NCBI RefSeq assembly: GCF_002112505.1 | Contig: NZ_NEHW01000003.1 | Location: 372,001-436,000 of the forward strand | Source of the DNA: Pseudomonas sp. R28(2017) | Lineage (GTDB): Bacteria > Pseudomonadota > Gammaproteobacteria > Pseudomonadales > Pseudomonadaceae | Length of the DNA: 64,000 nt | Direction of reading: 5' to 3' | Program-made: the position numbers and the translations under genes | Notes under the pieces: model-generated | What the model saw: only the letters and a program-made list of their open reading frames with translations | Told to the model about the DNA's origin: nothing | Databases searched by the model: none | Shown here: positions 9,068 through 18,880 of the stretch, one piece after another | Layout of the letters: every line of letters begins with the position of its first letter | Position numbering within the stretch: position 1 is the stretch's first letter

Positions 9068-10096
9068 CTATCGCGGCGCCAGCTCGTTCAAATGGCGGGC
9101 GACGGCGATCCATGCACCGATATACCCCAACAGCACCGCTCCGATCAAGAGCGACAGACCATCGGAAGCGGGTACCCCGCCCAGGGCGAAGTCACTGCCA
9201 TACAGCCCGGACAGCCCTACCACGGCCTCGTTCAGCCAGTTCAGGCCGAACGCCAGGATGGCCCAGGCCAGCACGCCCGCACCCAGGCCGTACAAGGCGC
9301 CCATGTACAGGAAAGGCCGGCGTACGTAGCTGTCGGTGCCGCCAACCAGCTTGATCACTTCGATCTCGATGCGGCGGTTTTCAATATGTAGACGAATTGT
9401 GTTACCGATTACTAACAGCAGCGCAGAAATCAGCATCACTGCCAAGCCGAAGACAAACCGGTCGCCCAGTTTGAGGATCGCCGCCAGGCGCTCCACCCAT
9501 ACCAGGTCCAACTGCGCGTTTTCCACCCTTGGCAGTTCCGCCAGGCGCTGACGCAGGGCTTCCAGAGCCGGCTTGTCGACTTCGGTCGGGGTCACCACCA
9601 CGACACCGGGCAACGGGTTGTCGGGCAGTTCGCGCAGGGCTTCGCCCAGCCCGGACTGCTGCTGGAATTCTTCCAGGGCCTGCCCGGGGCTTACGTACTG
9701 GGCGTCGGCGACGCCCGGCATGCGCCTGATGTCGTCGCGCAGGGCTTCACCCTGCTGGCTACCCGCATCGAGCTTGAGGTACAGCGAAATCTGCGCAGCG
9801 CGCTGCCAGGAGCCACCCAGCACCTCGATGTTCTTCAACAGCAGCGACAGGCCCATCGGCATGCTCAAGGCCACGGCCATCACCAGGCAGGTGAAGAAGC
9901 TGCCGATCGGCTGCTTGCCCAGGCGCCGCAGGCTGTCGGCCAGGCTGGCACGATGGCTTTCCAGCCAGGCGTGCAGCAGAGTGCGAAAATCCGGGCCGTC
10001 GTCGTCATGATCGCCGCCCTTCTTCTTGGCCGGCTGCGGGTCGGCGGCCTTGGGCGCAACGCGCTCGGATACCTTGGGTGTACGTGTAGTGCTCAT
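9068..10096 (-). CDS. ftsX: cell-division permease-like protein FtsX
   Basis: Membrane partner of FtsE; the FtsEX complex couples ATP hydrolysis at the divisome to activation of periplasmic peptidoglycan hydrolases. The 342-residue protein has a charged cytoplasmic N-terminal extension of about 70 residues, a first helix near residue 75, a periplasmic loop, and three further helices in the C-terminal half. The extension contains Lys/Asp-rich sequence typical of pseudomonads. Its start overlaps the ftsE stop (ATGA). Confidence 0.95.
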   Translation of the reverse strand: MSTTRTPKVSERVAPKAADPQPAKKKGGDHDDDGPDFRTLLHAWLESHRASLADSLRRLGKQPIGSFFTCLVMAVALSMPMGLSLLLKNIEVLGGSWQRAAQISLYLKLDAGSQQGEALRDDIRRMPGVADAQYVSPGQALEEFQQQSGLGEALRELPDNPLPGVVVVTPTEVDKPALEALRQRLAELPRVENAQLDLVWVERLAAILKLGDRFVFGLAVMLISALLLVIGNTIRLHIENRRIEIEVIKLVGGTDSYVRRPFLYMGALYGLGAGVLAWAILAFGLNWLNEAVVGLSGLYGSDFALGGVPASDGLSLLIGAVLLGYIGAWIAVARHLNELAPR

Positions 10097-10764
10097 TGCC
10101 CGGCCTCCCCATCGCCGATCAGACGGCCGCGCTGCAGGGTCAGCATGCGGTGGCGCATGCGCGCAATCAGTGCCAGGTCGTGACTGGCGATCAGAACCGT
10201 GGTGCCCAGGCGGTTGATGTCCTCGAACACGCCCATGATCTCTGCAGCCAGGCGCGGGTCAAGGTTACCGGTGGGTTCGTCCGCCAGCAGCAAGGCCGGC
10301 TGGTGGACGATGGCGCGGGCGATACCGACCCGCTGCTGCTGGCCCGTGGACAGGTCGGCCGGGAACAGCTCGCCCTTGTCGGACAGCGAAACGCGCTCAA
10401 GCGCCGAATCCACACGCTTGGCGATCTCGGCCTTGGACAAGCCGAGAATCTGCAGCGGCAGCGCGATGTTGTTGAACACCGTGCGGTCGAACAGCAGCTG
10501 GTGGTTCTGGAACACCACGCCGATCTGCCGACGCAGGAACGGGATCTGCGCATTGCTGATCTGGCCCAGGTCCTGCCCGGCCAGCATCAGCTTGCCGCTG
10601 GTCGGGCGTTCCATGGCCAGCAGCAGGCGCAGCAAGGTGCTCTTGCCGGCGCCCGAGTGGCCGGTGACGAACAGGAACTCGCCCCGGCGCGCCCGGAAAC
10701 TCAGCTCATGCAAGCCGACATGGCCATTAGGGTAGCGCTTGGCAACCTGTTCGAATCGGATCAT
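10093..10764 (-). CDS. ftsE: cell-division ATP-binding protein FtsE
   Basis: ABC ATPase of the FtsEX divisome complex, 223 residues. Visible motifs are Walker A GHSGAGKST (about residue 36), the signature LSTGQQQRVGIARA, Walker B ALLLADEPTGNLD and the H-loop IASHD. It sits between ftsY and ftsX on the minus strand with a 2-base gap from ftsY and an overlap with ftsX, the classic ftsYEX arrangement followed by rpoH. Confidence 0.97.
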   Translation of the reverse strand: MIRFEQVAKRYPNGHVGLHELSFRARRGEFLFVTGHSGAGKSTLLRLLLAMERPTSGKLMLAGQDLGQISNAQIPFLRRQIGVVFQNHQLLFDRTVFNNIALPLQILGLSKAEIAKRVDSALERVSLSDKGELFPADLSTGQQQRVGIARAIVHQPALLLADEPTGNLDPRLAAEIMGVFEDINRLGTTVLIASHDLALIARMRHRMLTLQRGRLIGDGEAGQ

Positions 10765-10766
10765 GG

Positions 10767-12290
10767 TCAGTCTCGCTCGGCGAACAGAGCCTTGACGAAC
10801 GGCTCGGCTTCGAAGGTGCGCAGGTCGTCGATGCCTTCACCGACACCGATGAAGCGGATCGGGATGTTGAACTGCTTGGCCAGGGCGAAGATCACCCCGC
10901 CCTTGGCGGTGCCGTCCAGCTTGGTCAGGGCCAGGCCGGTCAGTTCGACGCTCTGGTTGAAGTACTTGGCCTGGCTGATGGCGTTCTGCCCGGTACCGGC
11001 GTCGAGCACCAGCAGCACCTCGTGCGGCGCTTCGGCGTCGAGCTTGCCGATCACCCGGCGGACCTTTTTCAGCTCTTCCATCAGGTTGTCTTTGGTGTGC
11101 AGGCGGCCGGCGGTGTCGGCGATCAGCACATCCACACCGCGGGCCTTGGCAGCCTGCACGGCGTCGAAGATCACCGAGGCGGAATCGGCGCCGGTGTGCT
11201 GGGCGATCACCGGGATCTGGTTACGCTCGCCCCACACCTGCAACTGCTCGACGGCGGCGGCGCGGAAGGTATCACCGGCAGCCAGCATGACTTTCTTGCC
11301 TTCCAGCTGCAGTTTCTTGGCCAGTTTGCCGATGGTGGTGGTCTTGCCGGCACCGTTCACGCCGACCACCAGAATCACGTAGGGCTTGTTCTGCGCCTCG
11401 ACCTTGAGCGGCTGCTCGACCGGGCGCAGGAGTGCGGCCAGCTCTTCCTGCAGCGACTTGTACAGCGCGTCGGCGTCCGCCAGCTGCTTGCGGGCGACCT
11501 TCTGGGTCAGGTTCTGGACGATGGCCGAGGTGGCTTCGACGCCGACGTCGGCGGTCAGCAGGCGGGTTTCGATCTCGTCGAGCAGGTCGTCATCGATGAC
11601 CTTCTTGCCCAGGAACAGGCTGGCCATGCCTTCGCCGATGCTGGCACTGGTCTTCGACAGGCCCTGCTTGAGGCGGGCGAAGAAACCCGGCTTGGACTGC
11701 TCGGTGGCCACCGGCGCAGCAACCACGGGGGCTGGTTCAGTGGTTACAGGGGCAGGGGCCACGACGGGGGCCACTACCACCGGCTCCGGCGCGGGACGTT
11801 CCGGAATCACCGGCGGCGCCTTGGGCTCCAGGTCCGGCACCAGTGCCACAGGCTCTTCAGCGACCGGAAGCACCAGGTTGCTGACAGGGGCAGGCTCGAC
11901 CACCGGGGCAGCCGCTACCGGCGCTGCTTGCAGCGGCATGGAGGCGACGGGTTCAGGCGCCGGTGCGACCAACGGCTCAGAGGCAATCGGCTCAGGCTCG
12001 GGCGCTTGCAATGGCTGGGAAGCGACCGGTTCTGGCACAGGTGCTTCGAGCACCGGGGCCACCGGCTCGACTGGCTCGACCGGCGCAGGCTGCTGCGCAT
12101 CGACAAGCGGCTGCGGGGCAGCAGACTGCGGCGCTACCGGCTCGGCTGGCTGCACCTCGGGCGCTTGTGGCTCAGGCGTTTGAGGCTGTTCGGCGACAGG
12201 TTGCTGCGGCTTCTTGCGAAACCAGCTGAACAGGCCTTTTTTCTCGCCAGCCTCAGCCGGCGCTTTTTTGTCGTCGTTGGAACCAAACAT
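10767..12290 (-). CDS. ftsY: signal recognition particle receptor FtsY
   Basis: GTPase that docks SRP-ribosome complexes at the inner membrane. The 507-residue protein has a long Pro/Glu/Ala/Val-rich N-terminal A region (about residues 20-200) built of repeated PEP/APEP units. The NG domain follows with GVNGAGKTTT (G1), DTFRAAAVEQL, DTAGRLHT (G3) and TKLDGTAKGG (G4). The N-terminal region is acidic and low in complexity, longer than the core family but common in pseudomonads. It is the first gene of ftsYEX. Confidence 0.97.
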   Translation of the reverse strand: MFGSNDDKKAPAEAGEKKGLFSWFRKKPQQPVAEQPQTPEPQAPEVQPAEPVAPQSAAPQPLVDAQQPAPVEPVEPVAPVLEAPVPEPVASQPLQAPEPEPIASEPLVAPAPEPVASMPLQAAPVAAAPVVEPAPVSNLVLPVAEEPVALVPDLEPKAPPVIPERPAPEPVVVAPVVAPAPVTTEPAPVVAAPVATEQSKPGFFARLKQGLSKTSASIGEGMASLFLGKKVIDDDLLDEIETRLLTADVGVEATSAIVQNLTQKVARKQLADADALYKSLQEELAALLRPVEQPLKVEAQNKPYVILVVGVNGAGKTTTIGKLAKKLQLEGKKVMLAAGDTFRAAAVEQLQVWGERNQIPVIAQHTGADSASVIFDAVQAAKARGVDVLIADTAGRLHTKDNLMEELKKVRRVIGKLDAEAPHEVLLVLDAGTGQNAISQAKYFNQSVELTGLALTKLDGTAKGGVIFALAKQFNIPIRFIGVGEGIDDLRTFEAEPFVKALFAERD

Positions 12291-12522
12291 GGAAGACGGC
12301 TATCTCAGGGTAGCGATGGGCCAGCAGCTGGCGCATCGGGAATTCTCTAAACGCAGAACAGACTATTTTGAATCCGACTGGTTCATGCGCAATGTTTTGT
12401 CTTAATGAGCCTGCGGGCCAGAACGGCGACAGGCATGGTCGCCAGGCAACCGGATCAGTATCCTAGCACCTCCTGGCCCGCCGACGCTAAACCAGCGGGC
12501 CGCCGAACAGGTTAATCACCGT

Positions 12523-13878
12523 ATGAATGCTCTAGCCCGCCGCGCCGCTGGCCTGCTGCTCAGCACGCTCTGCCTGCCGCTCGCGGCTTTCGCCGCCGAC
12601 GTGCAACCCACCCACGAATTCATCCTCGACAACGGCCTGAAAGTCGTCGTGCGCGAAGACCATCGCGCCCCGGTGGTGGTGTCGCAGATCTGGTACAAGG
12701 TCGGCTCCAGCTACGAGACCCCGGGCCAGACCGGCTTGTCCCATGCCCTGGAGCACATGATGTTCAAGGGCAGCGCCAAGATCGGCCCCGGCGAGGCCTC
12801 GCGCATCCTGCGTGACCTCGGCGCGGAAGAAAACGCCTTCACCAGCGACGACTACACCGCCTATTACCAGGTGCTGGCCCGCGACCGCCTGCCGGTGGCC
12901 CTCGAACTGGAAGCCGACCGCCTGGCCAGCCTGCGCCTGCCTGCCGACGAGTTCGCCCGCGAAATCGAGGTGATCAAGGAAGAACGCCGCCTGCGTACCG
13001 ATGACCAGCCAAGCTCCAAGGCCTTCGAGCTGTTCCGCGCCATGGCCTTCCCGGCCAGCGGCTACCACACCCCGACCATCGGCTGGATGGCCGACCTCGA
13101 GCGCATGAAGGTCGAGGAACTGCGCCACTGGTACGAATCCTGGTACGCACCGAACAACGCCACCCTGGTGGTGGTTGGCGATGTCACCGCCGATGAAGTG
13201 AAAGGTCTGGCGCAGAAGTACTTCGGCAGCATTCCCAAGCGCGCCGTGCCGCCGGCCAAGCTGCCGCTGGAGCTCGCCGAGCCTGGCCAGCGCCTGCTGA
13301 CGCTGCACGTGCGCACCCAGTTGCCAAGCCTGATCTATGGCTTCAACGTCCCGAGCCTGGCAACCGCCAAGGATCCGCGCAACGTGCACGCCCTGCGGCT
13401 GATCTCGGCCTTGCTCGACGGCGGCTACAGCGCACGCATGCCGGCACGCCTGGAGCGTGGCCAGGAGCTGGTGGCCGGCGCCTCGTCCAGCTACAACGCC
13501 TTTACCCGTGGCGACAGCCTGTTCCTGATCTCGGCCACGCCGAACGTGCAGAAGCAGAAAACCCTGGCCGACGTCGAGAAAGGCGTCTGGCAGCTGCTCG
13601 ATGAACTCAAGACCACTCCGCCCAGCGCCGAAGAACTGGAGCGCGTGCGTGCCCAGGTGATCGCCGGCCTGGTCTACGACCGCGACTCCATCAGCAGCCA
13701 GGCCACCACCATTGGCCAGCTGGAGACGGTCGGCCTGTCCTGGAAGCTGATCGACAGCGAGCTGGACGAACTCAAGCGCGTTACCCCGCAAGACGTGCAG
13801 AACGCTGCGCGCACCTATTTCACCCGCGAACGCCTGAGCGTTGCCCACGTACTGCCCGAGGAGTCCGCTCATGAGTGA
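12523..13878 (+). CDS. zinc-dependent M16 peptidase, catalytic subunit
   Basis: A 451-residue secreted or periplasmic metallopeptidase of family M16 (pitrilysin/MPP-like). A signal peptide covers about residues 1-24 (ending AAFAAD). The inverted zinc motif HxxEH is in GLSHALEHMMFKG (about residues 74-86) with the downstream Glu in the E-A-D-R region at about 127-130. One M16 half-domain pair is present, so it needs the following gene to make a dimer like the mitochondrial processing peptidase. The stop overlaps the next gene by 8 bases. Confidence 0.92.
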   Translation: MNALARRAAGLLLSTLCLPLAAFAADVQPTHEFILDNGLKVVVREDHRAPVVVSQIWYKVGSSYETPGQTGLSHALEHMMFKGSAKIGPGEASRILRDLGAEENAFTSDDYTAYYQVLARDRLPVALELEADRLASLRLPADEFAREIEVIKEERRLRTDDQPSSKAFELFRAMAFPASGYHTPTIGWMADLERMKVEELRHWYESWYAPNNATLVVVGDVTADEVKGLAQKYFGSIPKRAVPPAKLPLELAEPGQRLLTLHVRTQLPSLIYGFNVPSLATAKDPRNVHALRLISALLDGGYSARMPARLERGQELVAGASSSYNAFTRGDSLFLISATPNVQKQKTLADVEKGVWQLLDELKTTPPSAEELERVRAQVIAGLVYDRDSISSQATTIGQLETVGLSWKLIDSELDELKRVTPQDVQNAARTYFTRERLSVAHVLPEESAHE

Positions 13879-15355
13879 TCGCAGCGCACCGCGCTATACC
13901 CTGATCGGCACAGGCATCATCGCGCTGGTGGTGGCCGTGGCCGCCGTGCTCGCCCGCCCTGCCCACTCCGAAGCCGAAAGCAGCGCCGCACGCCCGGCCA
14001 ACACCCTGCAGTCGCTGGCCGAGCTGGACGGCAAGGCACCCAGCCGGCGCCAGCTGAACATCCAGCACTGGACCACCGCCGAAGGCGCCCGAGTGCTGTT
14101 CGTCGAAGCCCGCGAACTGCCGATGTTCGACCTGCGCGTGACCTTCGCTGCGGGCAGCAGCCAGGACGGCAACACGCCCGGCCTGGCTACCCTGACCAAC
14201 GCCATGCTCAACGAGGGCGTGGCTGGCAAGGATGTGACCGCCATCGCCGAAGGCTTCGAAGGCCTTGGCGCCGATTTCGGCAATGGGTCCTACCGCGACA
14301 TGGCCGTGGCCTCGCTGCGCAGCCTGAGCGCCAAGGACAAGCGCGAGCCGGCGCTCAAGCTGTTCGCCGAAGTGGCCGGCAAGCCGACCTTCCCCGAAGA
14401 TGCCCTGAAACGCATCAAGAACCAGCTGCTGGCCGGCTTCGAATATGAGAAGCAGAACCCTGGCAAGATCGCCGGCAAGGCCCTGTTCAGCAAGCTCTAC
14501 GGCGACCACCCCTACGCCCAGCCAAGCGATGGCAGTGCCGAGAGCGTGCCGGGCATCACCCTTGAGCAACTGCGTGCGTTCCACAGCAAGGCCTATGCCG
14601 CTGGCAACGCGGTGATCGCCCTGGTGGGCGACCTCAGCCGCGAGGAAGCCGAGGCCGTTGCCGCCCAGGTGTCCGCCGCCCTGCCCAAAGGCCCGGCGCT
14701 GGCCAAACCGGCCCAGCCGGTCGAGCCCAAGGCCGGCGTCACCCATATCGACTTCCCGAGCAAGCAGACTCACCTGATGCTGGCCGAGCTCGGTATCGAC
14801 CGCCAGGACCCGGACTGGCCGGCCCTGTCGCTGGGCAACCAGATCCTCGGCGGTGGCGCATTCGGCACCCGCCTGATGAGCGAAGTCCGCGAGAAGCGCG
14901 GCCTGACCTACGGCGTGTACTCGGTGTTCAGCCCGATGCAGGTGCGTGGCCCGTTCATGATCAACCTGCAGACCCGTGCCGAACTCAGCGAAGGGACCCT
15001 CAAGCTGGTACAGGACATCCTCGCCGACTACCTCAAGATCGGCCCGACCCAGCAAGAGCTGGACGATGCCAAGCGCGAACTGGCCGGCAGCTTCCCGCTG
15101 TCCAATGCCAGCAACGCCAGCATCGTCGGCCAACTCGGCGCCATTGGTTTCTACAACCTGCCCCTGACCTGGCTGGAAGACTTCATGCAGCAGTCCCAGG
15201 CGCTGACCGTCGAACAGGTCAAGGCAGCGATGAACAAGCACCTGGCAGCCGATAAACTTGTGGTCGTCACCGTTGGCCCGAAAGTGCCACAGCAGCCACT
15301 GCCGGCCCCCACTGACAAACCGTCCGAGCAACCGCTCGGCGTACCGGAGCACTAA
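13871..15355 (+). CDS. M16 family protein, non-catalytic partner
   Basis: A 494-residue M16-fold protein with an N-terminal membrane anchor or signal (about residues 11-28). Where the zinc motif should be, the sequence reads GLATLTNAMLNEG and has no HxxEH, so it cannot bind the catalytic zinc. It retains the C-terminal substrate-binding RGLTYGVYS segment. It is therefore the regulatory or substrate-binding half of a two-subunit peptidase with the gene upstream. The ATG at 13871 overlaps that gene's end; its own stop overlaps the rsmD start. Confidence 0.9.
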   Translation: MSDRSAPRYTLIGTGIIALVVAVAAVLARPAHSEAESSAARPANTLQSLAELDGKAPSRRQLNIQHWTTAEGARVLFVEARELPMFDLRVTFAAGSSQDGNTPGLATLTNAMLNEGVAGKDVTAIAEGFEGLGADFGNGSYRDMAVASLRSLSAKDKREPALKLFAEVAGKPTFPEDALKRIKNQLLAGFEYEKQNPGKIAGKALFSKLYGDHPYAQPSDGSAESVPGITLEQLRAFHSKAYAAGNAVIALVGDLSREEAEAVAAQVSAALPKGPALAKPAQPVEPKAGVTHIDFPSKQTHLMLAELGIDRQDPDWPALSLGNQILGGGAFGTRLMSEVREKRGLTYGVYSVFSPMQVRGPFMINLQTRAELSEGTLKLVQDILADYLKIGPTQQELDDAKRELAGSFPLSNASNASIVGQLGAIGFYNLPLTWLEDFMQQSQALTVEQVKAAMNKHLAADKLVVVTVGPKVPQQPLPAPTDKPSEQPLGVPEH

Positions 15356-15957
15356 TGCCTAGATCCACCCCTCCCGCCCGCCCGCAGCAGGGCCAAAGCA
15401 AGGGCCAGGGTCACCTGCGCATCATCGCCGGCGAGTGGCGCAGCCGCCGCCTGGCGGTACCGGAAGGCGAAGGCCTGCGCCCAACCCCTGACCGCGTGCG
15501 CGAAACCGTGTTCAACTGGCTGGCGCCCTACATCGAAGGTGCCCAGGTGCTCGATGCCTTTACCGGCAGCGGCGCCCTGGTGCTGGAGGCACTGTCCCGT
15601 GGCGCCGAGAATGCCGTGGCGCTGGACAGCAACCCGGCGGCCATCGCCAACCTGAAGAACAACCTCGAGATCCTGCGCTGCCCGCGCGGGCAAATCTTGC
15701 AGACCGACGCCCTGCGCTACCTGCAGAACCCGGCCAAGCAGCAGTTCGACGTGGTGTTCCTCGACCCGCCGTTCCATCAGGACTTGCTGGCCAACACCTG
15801 CAACCTGCTGGAACAGAACCAGTGGCTGCGCGAACAGGCGTGGATCTACACCGAAAGCGAGGCCGCCCCCTCGACGCTGCCGATGCCCGGCAACTGGCGC
15901 CTGCACCGCGAGAAGAAGACCGGCCAGGTGCACTATGCGCTCTGGCAACGGGGCTGA
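15355..15957 (+). CDS. rsmD: 16S rRNA (guanine(966)-N(2))-methyltransferase RsmD
   Basis: Methylates G966 of 16S rRNA in the assembled small subunit. The 200-residue protein shows the N-terminal motif IIAGEWRSRRL, then RPTPDRVRETVFNWL, the SAM motif VLDAFTGSGALVLEALSRGA, and the N6/N2-methylase catalytic motif FLDPPF. The start codon shares a base with the stop of the M16 partner gene, so translation is coupled. Confidence 0.95.
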   Translation: MPRSTPPARPQQGQSKGQGHLRIIAGEWRSRRLAVPEGEGLRPTPDRVRETVFNWLAPYIEGAQVLDAFTGSGALVLEALSRGAENAVALDSNPAAIANLKNNLEILRCPRGQILQTDALRYLQNPAKQQFDVVFLDPPFHQDLLANTCNLLEQNQWLREQAWIYTESEAAPSTLPMPGNWRLHREKKTGQVHYALWQRG

Positions 15958-16181
15958 TCCCGCAAGCCGTATCACGATACAGCTAACCCGCTGCCAGCAG
16001 GGTTGAAGATGCTCCCACGATCTTGCTGGAGCACTTCAACCATCTCGACCTAAGCTACAACGTAGAGGTCAGTCTCGGCCCAAGCGTCGAACAGCAACCT
16101 CTGCCAGCCCCCGACCAATAGCGCAGGTACAGCGGCGGGGTTGCGTGGCACTCTACGCAGGCACATCACGAGTCGCCCAGC

Positions 16182-17174
16182 ATGCCCAGTCTCACCGCCA
16201 CGTTCCGCCCGGCCATCGGCCTGTCCAACCCCCACCTGCAAACCCTGTGGGGGCCACTGTGGCGCAAGCTGCCGGAGCTGGAACGAAACCGCGAACGCCT
16301 GTGGCTGGCCGATGGCGATTTTCTCGACCTCGACTGGCATGGTCCGCACAGCCCGGAGGCGCCACTGGTGCTGGTGCTGCATGGCCTGACCGGCTCGTCC
16401 CATTCACCCTACGTCAAAGGCTTGCAACAGTCGCTGCAGGCCCGCGGCTGGGCCAGCGTGGCGGTGAACTGGCGCGGCTGTTCCGGCGAGCCGAACCTGC
16501 TGCCGCGCAGTTACCACTCCGGCGCCAGCGAAGACCTCGCCGAGGTGGTCGCCCACCTGCACGCCCAGCGCCCGTTGGCTCCGTTGTATGCCGTCGGCTA
16601 CTCGCTGGGCGGCAATGTGCTGCTCAAGTACCTGGGGGAAAGGGGCTCTGCCAGCCAGCTGCAAGCCGCCGTGGCTGTTTCGGTACCGTTTCGCCTGGAT
16701 CAGTGCGCCGACCGCATCGGCCAGGGCTTTTCCAAGGTGTATCAGGCGCATTTCATGCGCGAGATGATGGCCTATGTGCAGGTGAAACAACGGCACTTCC
16801 GCGACCGCGGGCACCACGAGGGCCTGGCCGCGCTCGACCGGCTGGGGCCTTTGGGAAGGTTGAAGACGTTCTGGGATTTCGACGGCAAGGTCACCGCGCC
16901 GCTCAACGGTTTCAACGATGCCCACGATTACTATCGCCGCTCATCGAGCCGGTTTTATCTGGGGGAGAACCGCACGCCGACGCTGATCATCCATGCCACC
17001 GATGACCCGTTCGTGTTCGGCCACAGCCTGCCCACGGCCAGTGAACTGGCGCCGCAAACACAGTTCGAGCTGCATGAGCGGGGTGGGCATGTCGGGTTTG
17101 TCGACGGCAGCCTGAGGAATCCGGGCTATTACCTGGAGCGGCGGATTCCGCAGTGGCTTGTCGACGGTCAGTGA
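16182..17174 (+). CDS. alpha/beta hydrolase of the YheT family
   Basis: A 330-residue serine hydrolase-fold protein. The family opener NPHLQTLWG is at about residue 17, and the oxyanion-side LHGLTGSSHSPYVKG at about 67. The nucleophile elbow GYSLGGN places Ser at about 141. The acid DDPFVF and the base GGHVGF are in the C-terminal quarter. Related to E. coli YheT, whose substrate is not known; some relatives are esterases. It is monocistronic and convergent with the sulfurtransferase gene, whose stop abuts it. Confidence 0.9.
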   Translation: MPSLTATFRPAIGLSNPHLQTLWGPLWRKLPELERNRERLWLADGDFLDLDWHGPHSPEAPLVLVLHGLTGSSHSPYVKGLQQSLQARGWASVAVNWRGCSGEPNLLPRSYHSGASEDLAEVVAHLHAQRPLAPLYAVGYSLGGNVLLKYLGERGSASQLQAAVAVSVPFRLDQCADRIGQGFSKVYQAHFMREMMAYVQVKQRHFRDRGHHEGLAALDRLGPLGRLKTFWDFDGKVTAPLNGFNDAHDYYRRSSSRFYLGENRTPTLIIHATDDPFVFGHSLPTASELAPQTQFELHERGGHVGFVDGSLRNPGYYLERRIPQWLVDGQ

Positions 17175-18029
17175 TTACTCGCCAGTCGCCACGCCATGCT
17201 TGGGATCATTGATCCATTCACTCCACGACCCGGCGTACAACTTGCCCAACGGATACCCCGCCAGCGCCAGGGCAAACAGGTTGTGGCAGGCCGTCACCCC
17301 TGACCCGCAGTAGGCCACCAGTTGCTCTGGCGAGCGCCCTGCCAGCTTCTCGGCGAAACGCTGCTTGAGCTGCTCCGGCGCCAGGAAGCGCCCATCGGCA
17401 CCGAGGTTTTCGTTGAAGGCCGCGCACTGGGCGCCCGGAATGTGCCCGGCGACAGGGTCGATCGGCTCCACCTCACCCCGAAAGCGCGGCAACGCACGGG
17501 CATCGATCAGGGTCAGGTCGGGGCTGCCAAGGCGCTTGGCCAGGTGCTCGGCGTCGATCAGCAGTTTGGCATCTGGCTCACCGCTGAACGTCCCCTCGCG
17601 CTTGGTTGGCGCATCCAGGCTCAGCGGCAGATGCGCCGCATGCCAGGCCTTGAGGCCACCATCGAGGATCGCCACGTCGCTGCGCTTGCCCAGCCAGGCC
17701 AGCAACCACCAGGCCCGGGCGGCAAAAGCGCCGGGGCCATCGTCGTACAGCACCACTTCGCTGTCGTCGTCCAGGCCCCACTCGCGCAGGCGCTCGACCA
17801 GCCGGTGCGGGTCCGGCAACGGGTGTCGGCCGGTGCGGCCCTTGCTGACCGGCCCGCTCAAGTCACGCTCCAGGTCGGCAAAGTGCGCGCCGGCGATATG
17901 CCCCTCGGCATAGCTGCGTTGGCCGTAATCCACATCCTCCAGGGCAAAACGACAATCCAGGATCACCAGTTTGGGCGAGTCCAGGCGCTCGGCCAGCTGT
18001 TGCGGGGTGATCAATTGCGCAAGGGGCAT
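17175..18029 (-). CDS. sseA: sulfurtransferase (rhodanese / 3-mercaptopyruvate type)
   Basis: Two-domain rhodanese of 284 residues. The first domain lacks a catalytic Cys, and the second holds Cys241 in the loop CGSGVT. That loop is characteristic of 3-mercaptopyruvate sulfurtransferases rather than thiosulfate rhodaneses (CRKGVT). The start at 18029 is supported by an AGGAG 7 bases upstream. The gene follows the TetR regulator on the minus strand with a 34-base gap, so the two could share a transcript. Confidence 0.88.
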   Translation of the reverse strand: MPLAQLITPQQLAERLDSPKLVILDCRFALEDVDYGQRSYAEGHIAGAHFADLERDLSGPVSKGRTGRHPLPDPHRLVERLREWGLDDDSEVVLYDDGPGAFAARAWWLLAWLGKRSDVAILDGGLKAWHAAHLPLSLDAPTKREGTFSGEPDAKLLIDAEHLAKRLGSPDLTLIDARALPRFRGEVEPIDPVAGHIPGAQCAAFNENLGADGRFLAPEQLKQRFAEKLAGRSPEQLVAYCGSGVTACHNLFALALAGYPLGKLYAGSWSEWINDPKHGVATGE

Positions 18030-18063
18030 GACAATCTCCTGATCGATGGCACGAAGGCCCTGG

Positions 18064-18729
18064 CTACTGTTCCAGGGCCTGATTGAACGGAACGTGGAAT
18101 TCCTGGCACAGGGCGTCCACGGCGCTGCGCGCGTCAAGGGTGACGAAACCGAGTTCCAGCACCAGCACCTGATAGACGCCACGCTTGAAGGCTTCTTCAC
18201 CCAGGTGCGCAGAATGTTCCCGCGTTGTACTGAGAAAGCGTACCCACGAGGTCAGCACGATCCAGGCATTGATGGTCAGCGATTCGATCTGCGCAGCTTC
18301 CATGGCCAGGATCCCGGCATCGACGAAGCCACGGTAGATCGCCTGGCCCTGGCGCAGGCAGCGCTCGGAAAAGCGCCGGTAGCGGGCGGCCAGCTCGGGG
18401 TCGCTTTCCAGCAGGTGTTCCAGGTCACGGTGCAGGAAGCGGTAGTTCCACATCGCCGCGAGCAGCGCCTTGAGGTAGAAACGCTTGTCTTCGACCGTGG
18501 CCCTGCGGCCCTGCGGCGGGCGCAGGAAGCTGTCCACCAGCTCTTCGTACTGGCTGAACAACAGGGCGATGATCGCCTGCTTGTTGGGGAAGTGGTAGTA
18601 CAGGTTGCCGGGCGAGATTTCCATGTGCGCGGCAATGTGGTTGGTACTGACGCTGCGTTCGCCCTGCTGGTTGAACAGCTCCAGGCTGTTCTGCACGATG
18701 CGCTCTCGGGTCTTCATGCGCGGGGCCAT
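18064..18729 (-). CDS. TetR family transcriptional regulator
   Basis: DNA-binding repressor with an N-terminal TetR helix-turn-helix (TRERIVQNSLELFNQQGE followed by VSTNHIAAHMEISPGNLYYHF) and a helical C-terminal ligand domain. The start at 18729 gives 221 residues; an in-frame start at 18783 would add 18. It is divergent from the coniferyl-aldehyde dehydrogenase gene, with only about 150 bases between them, so control of that operon is a reasonable inference. Confidence 0.87.
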   Translation of the reverse strand: MAPRMKTRERIVQNSLELFNQQGERSVSTNHIAAHMEISPGNLYYHFPNKQAIIALLFSQYEELVDSFLRPPQGRRATVEDKRFYLKALLAAMWNYRFLHRDLEHLLESDPELAARYRRFSERCLRQGQAIYRGFVDAGILAMEAAQIESLTINAWIVLTSWVRFLSTTREHSAHLGEEAFKRGVYQVLVLELGFVTLDARSAVDALCQEFHVPFNQALEQ

Positions 18730-18880
18730 GCTCAGCTCCCAGTCTGCGGGCTTTCGGTAATGGGCCATCATACGGTCATTCATGCCGCTGATGCACCGTT
18801 TGCGCCGGTGAAAAAAGTCGCACCATGGTACGAATTAGAGTATAGGCTCTAGAGACTTCGAGCCCCGACGGGAGACCACC

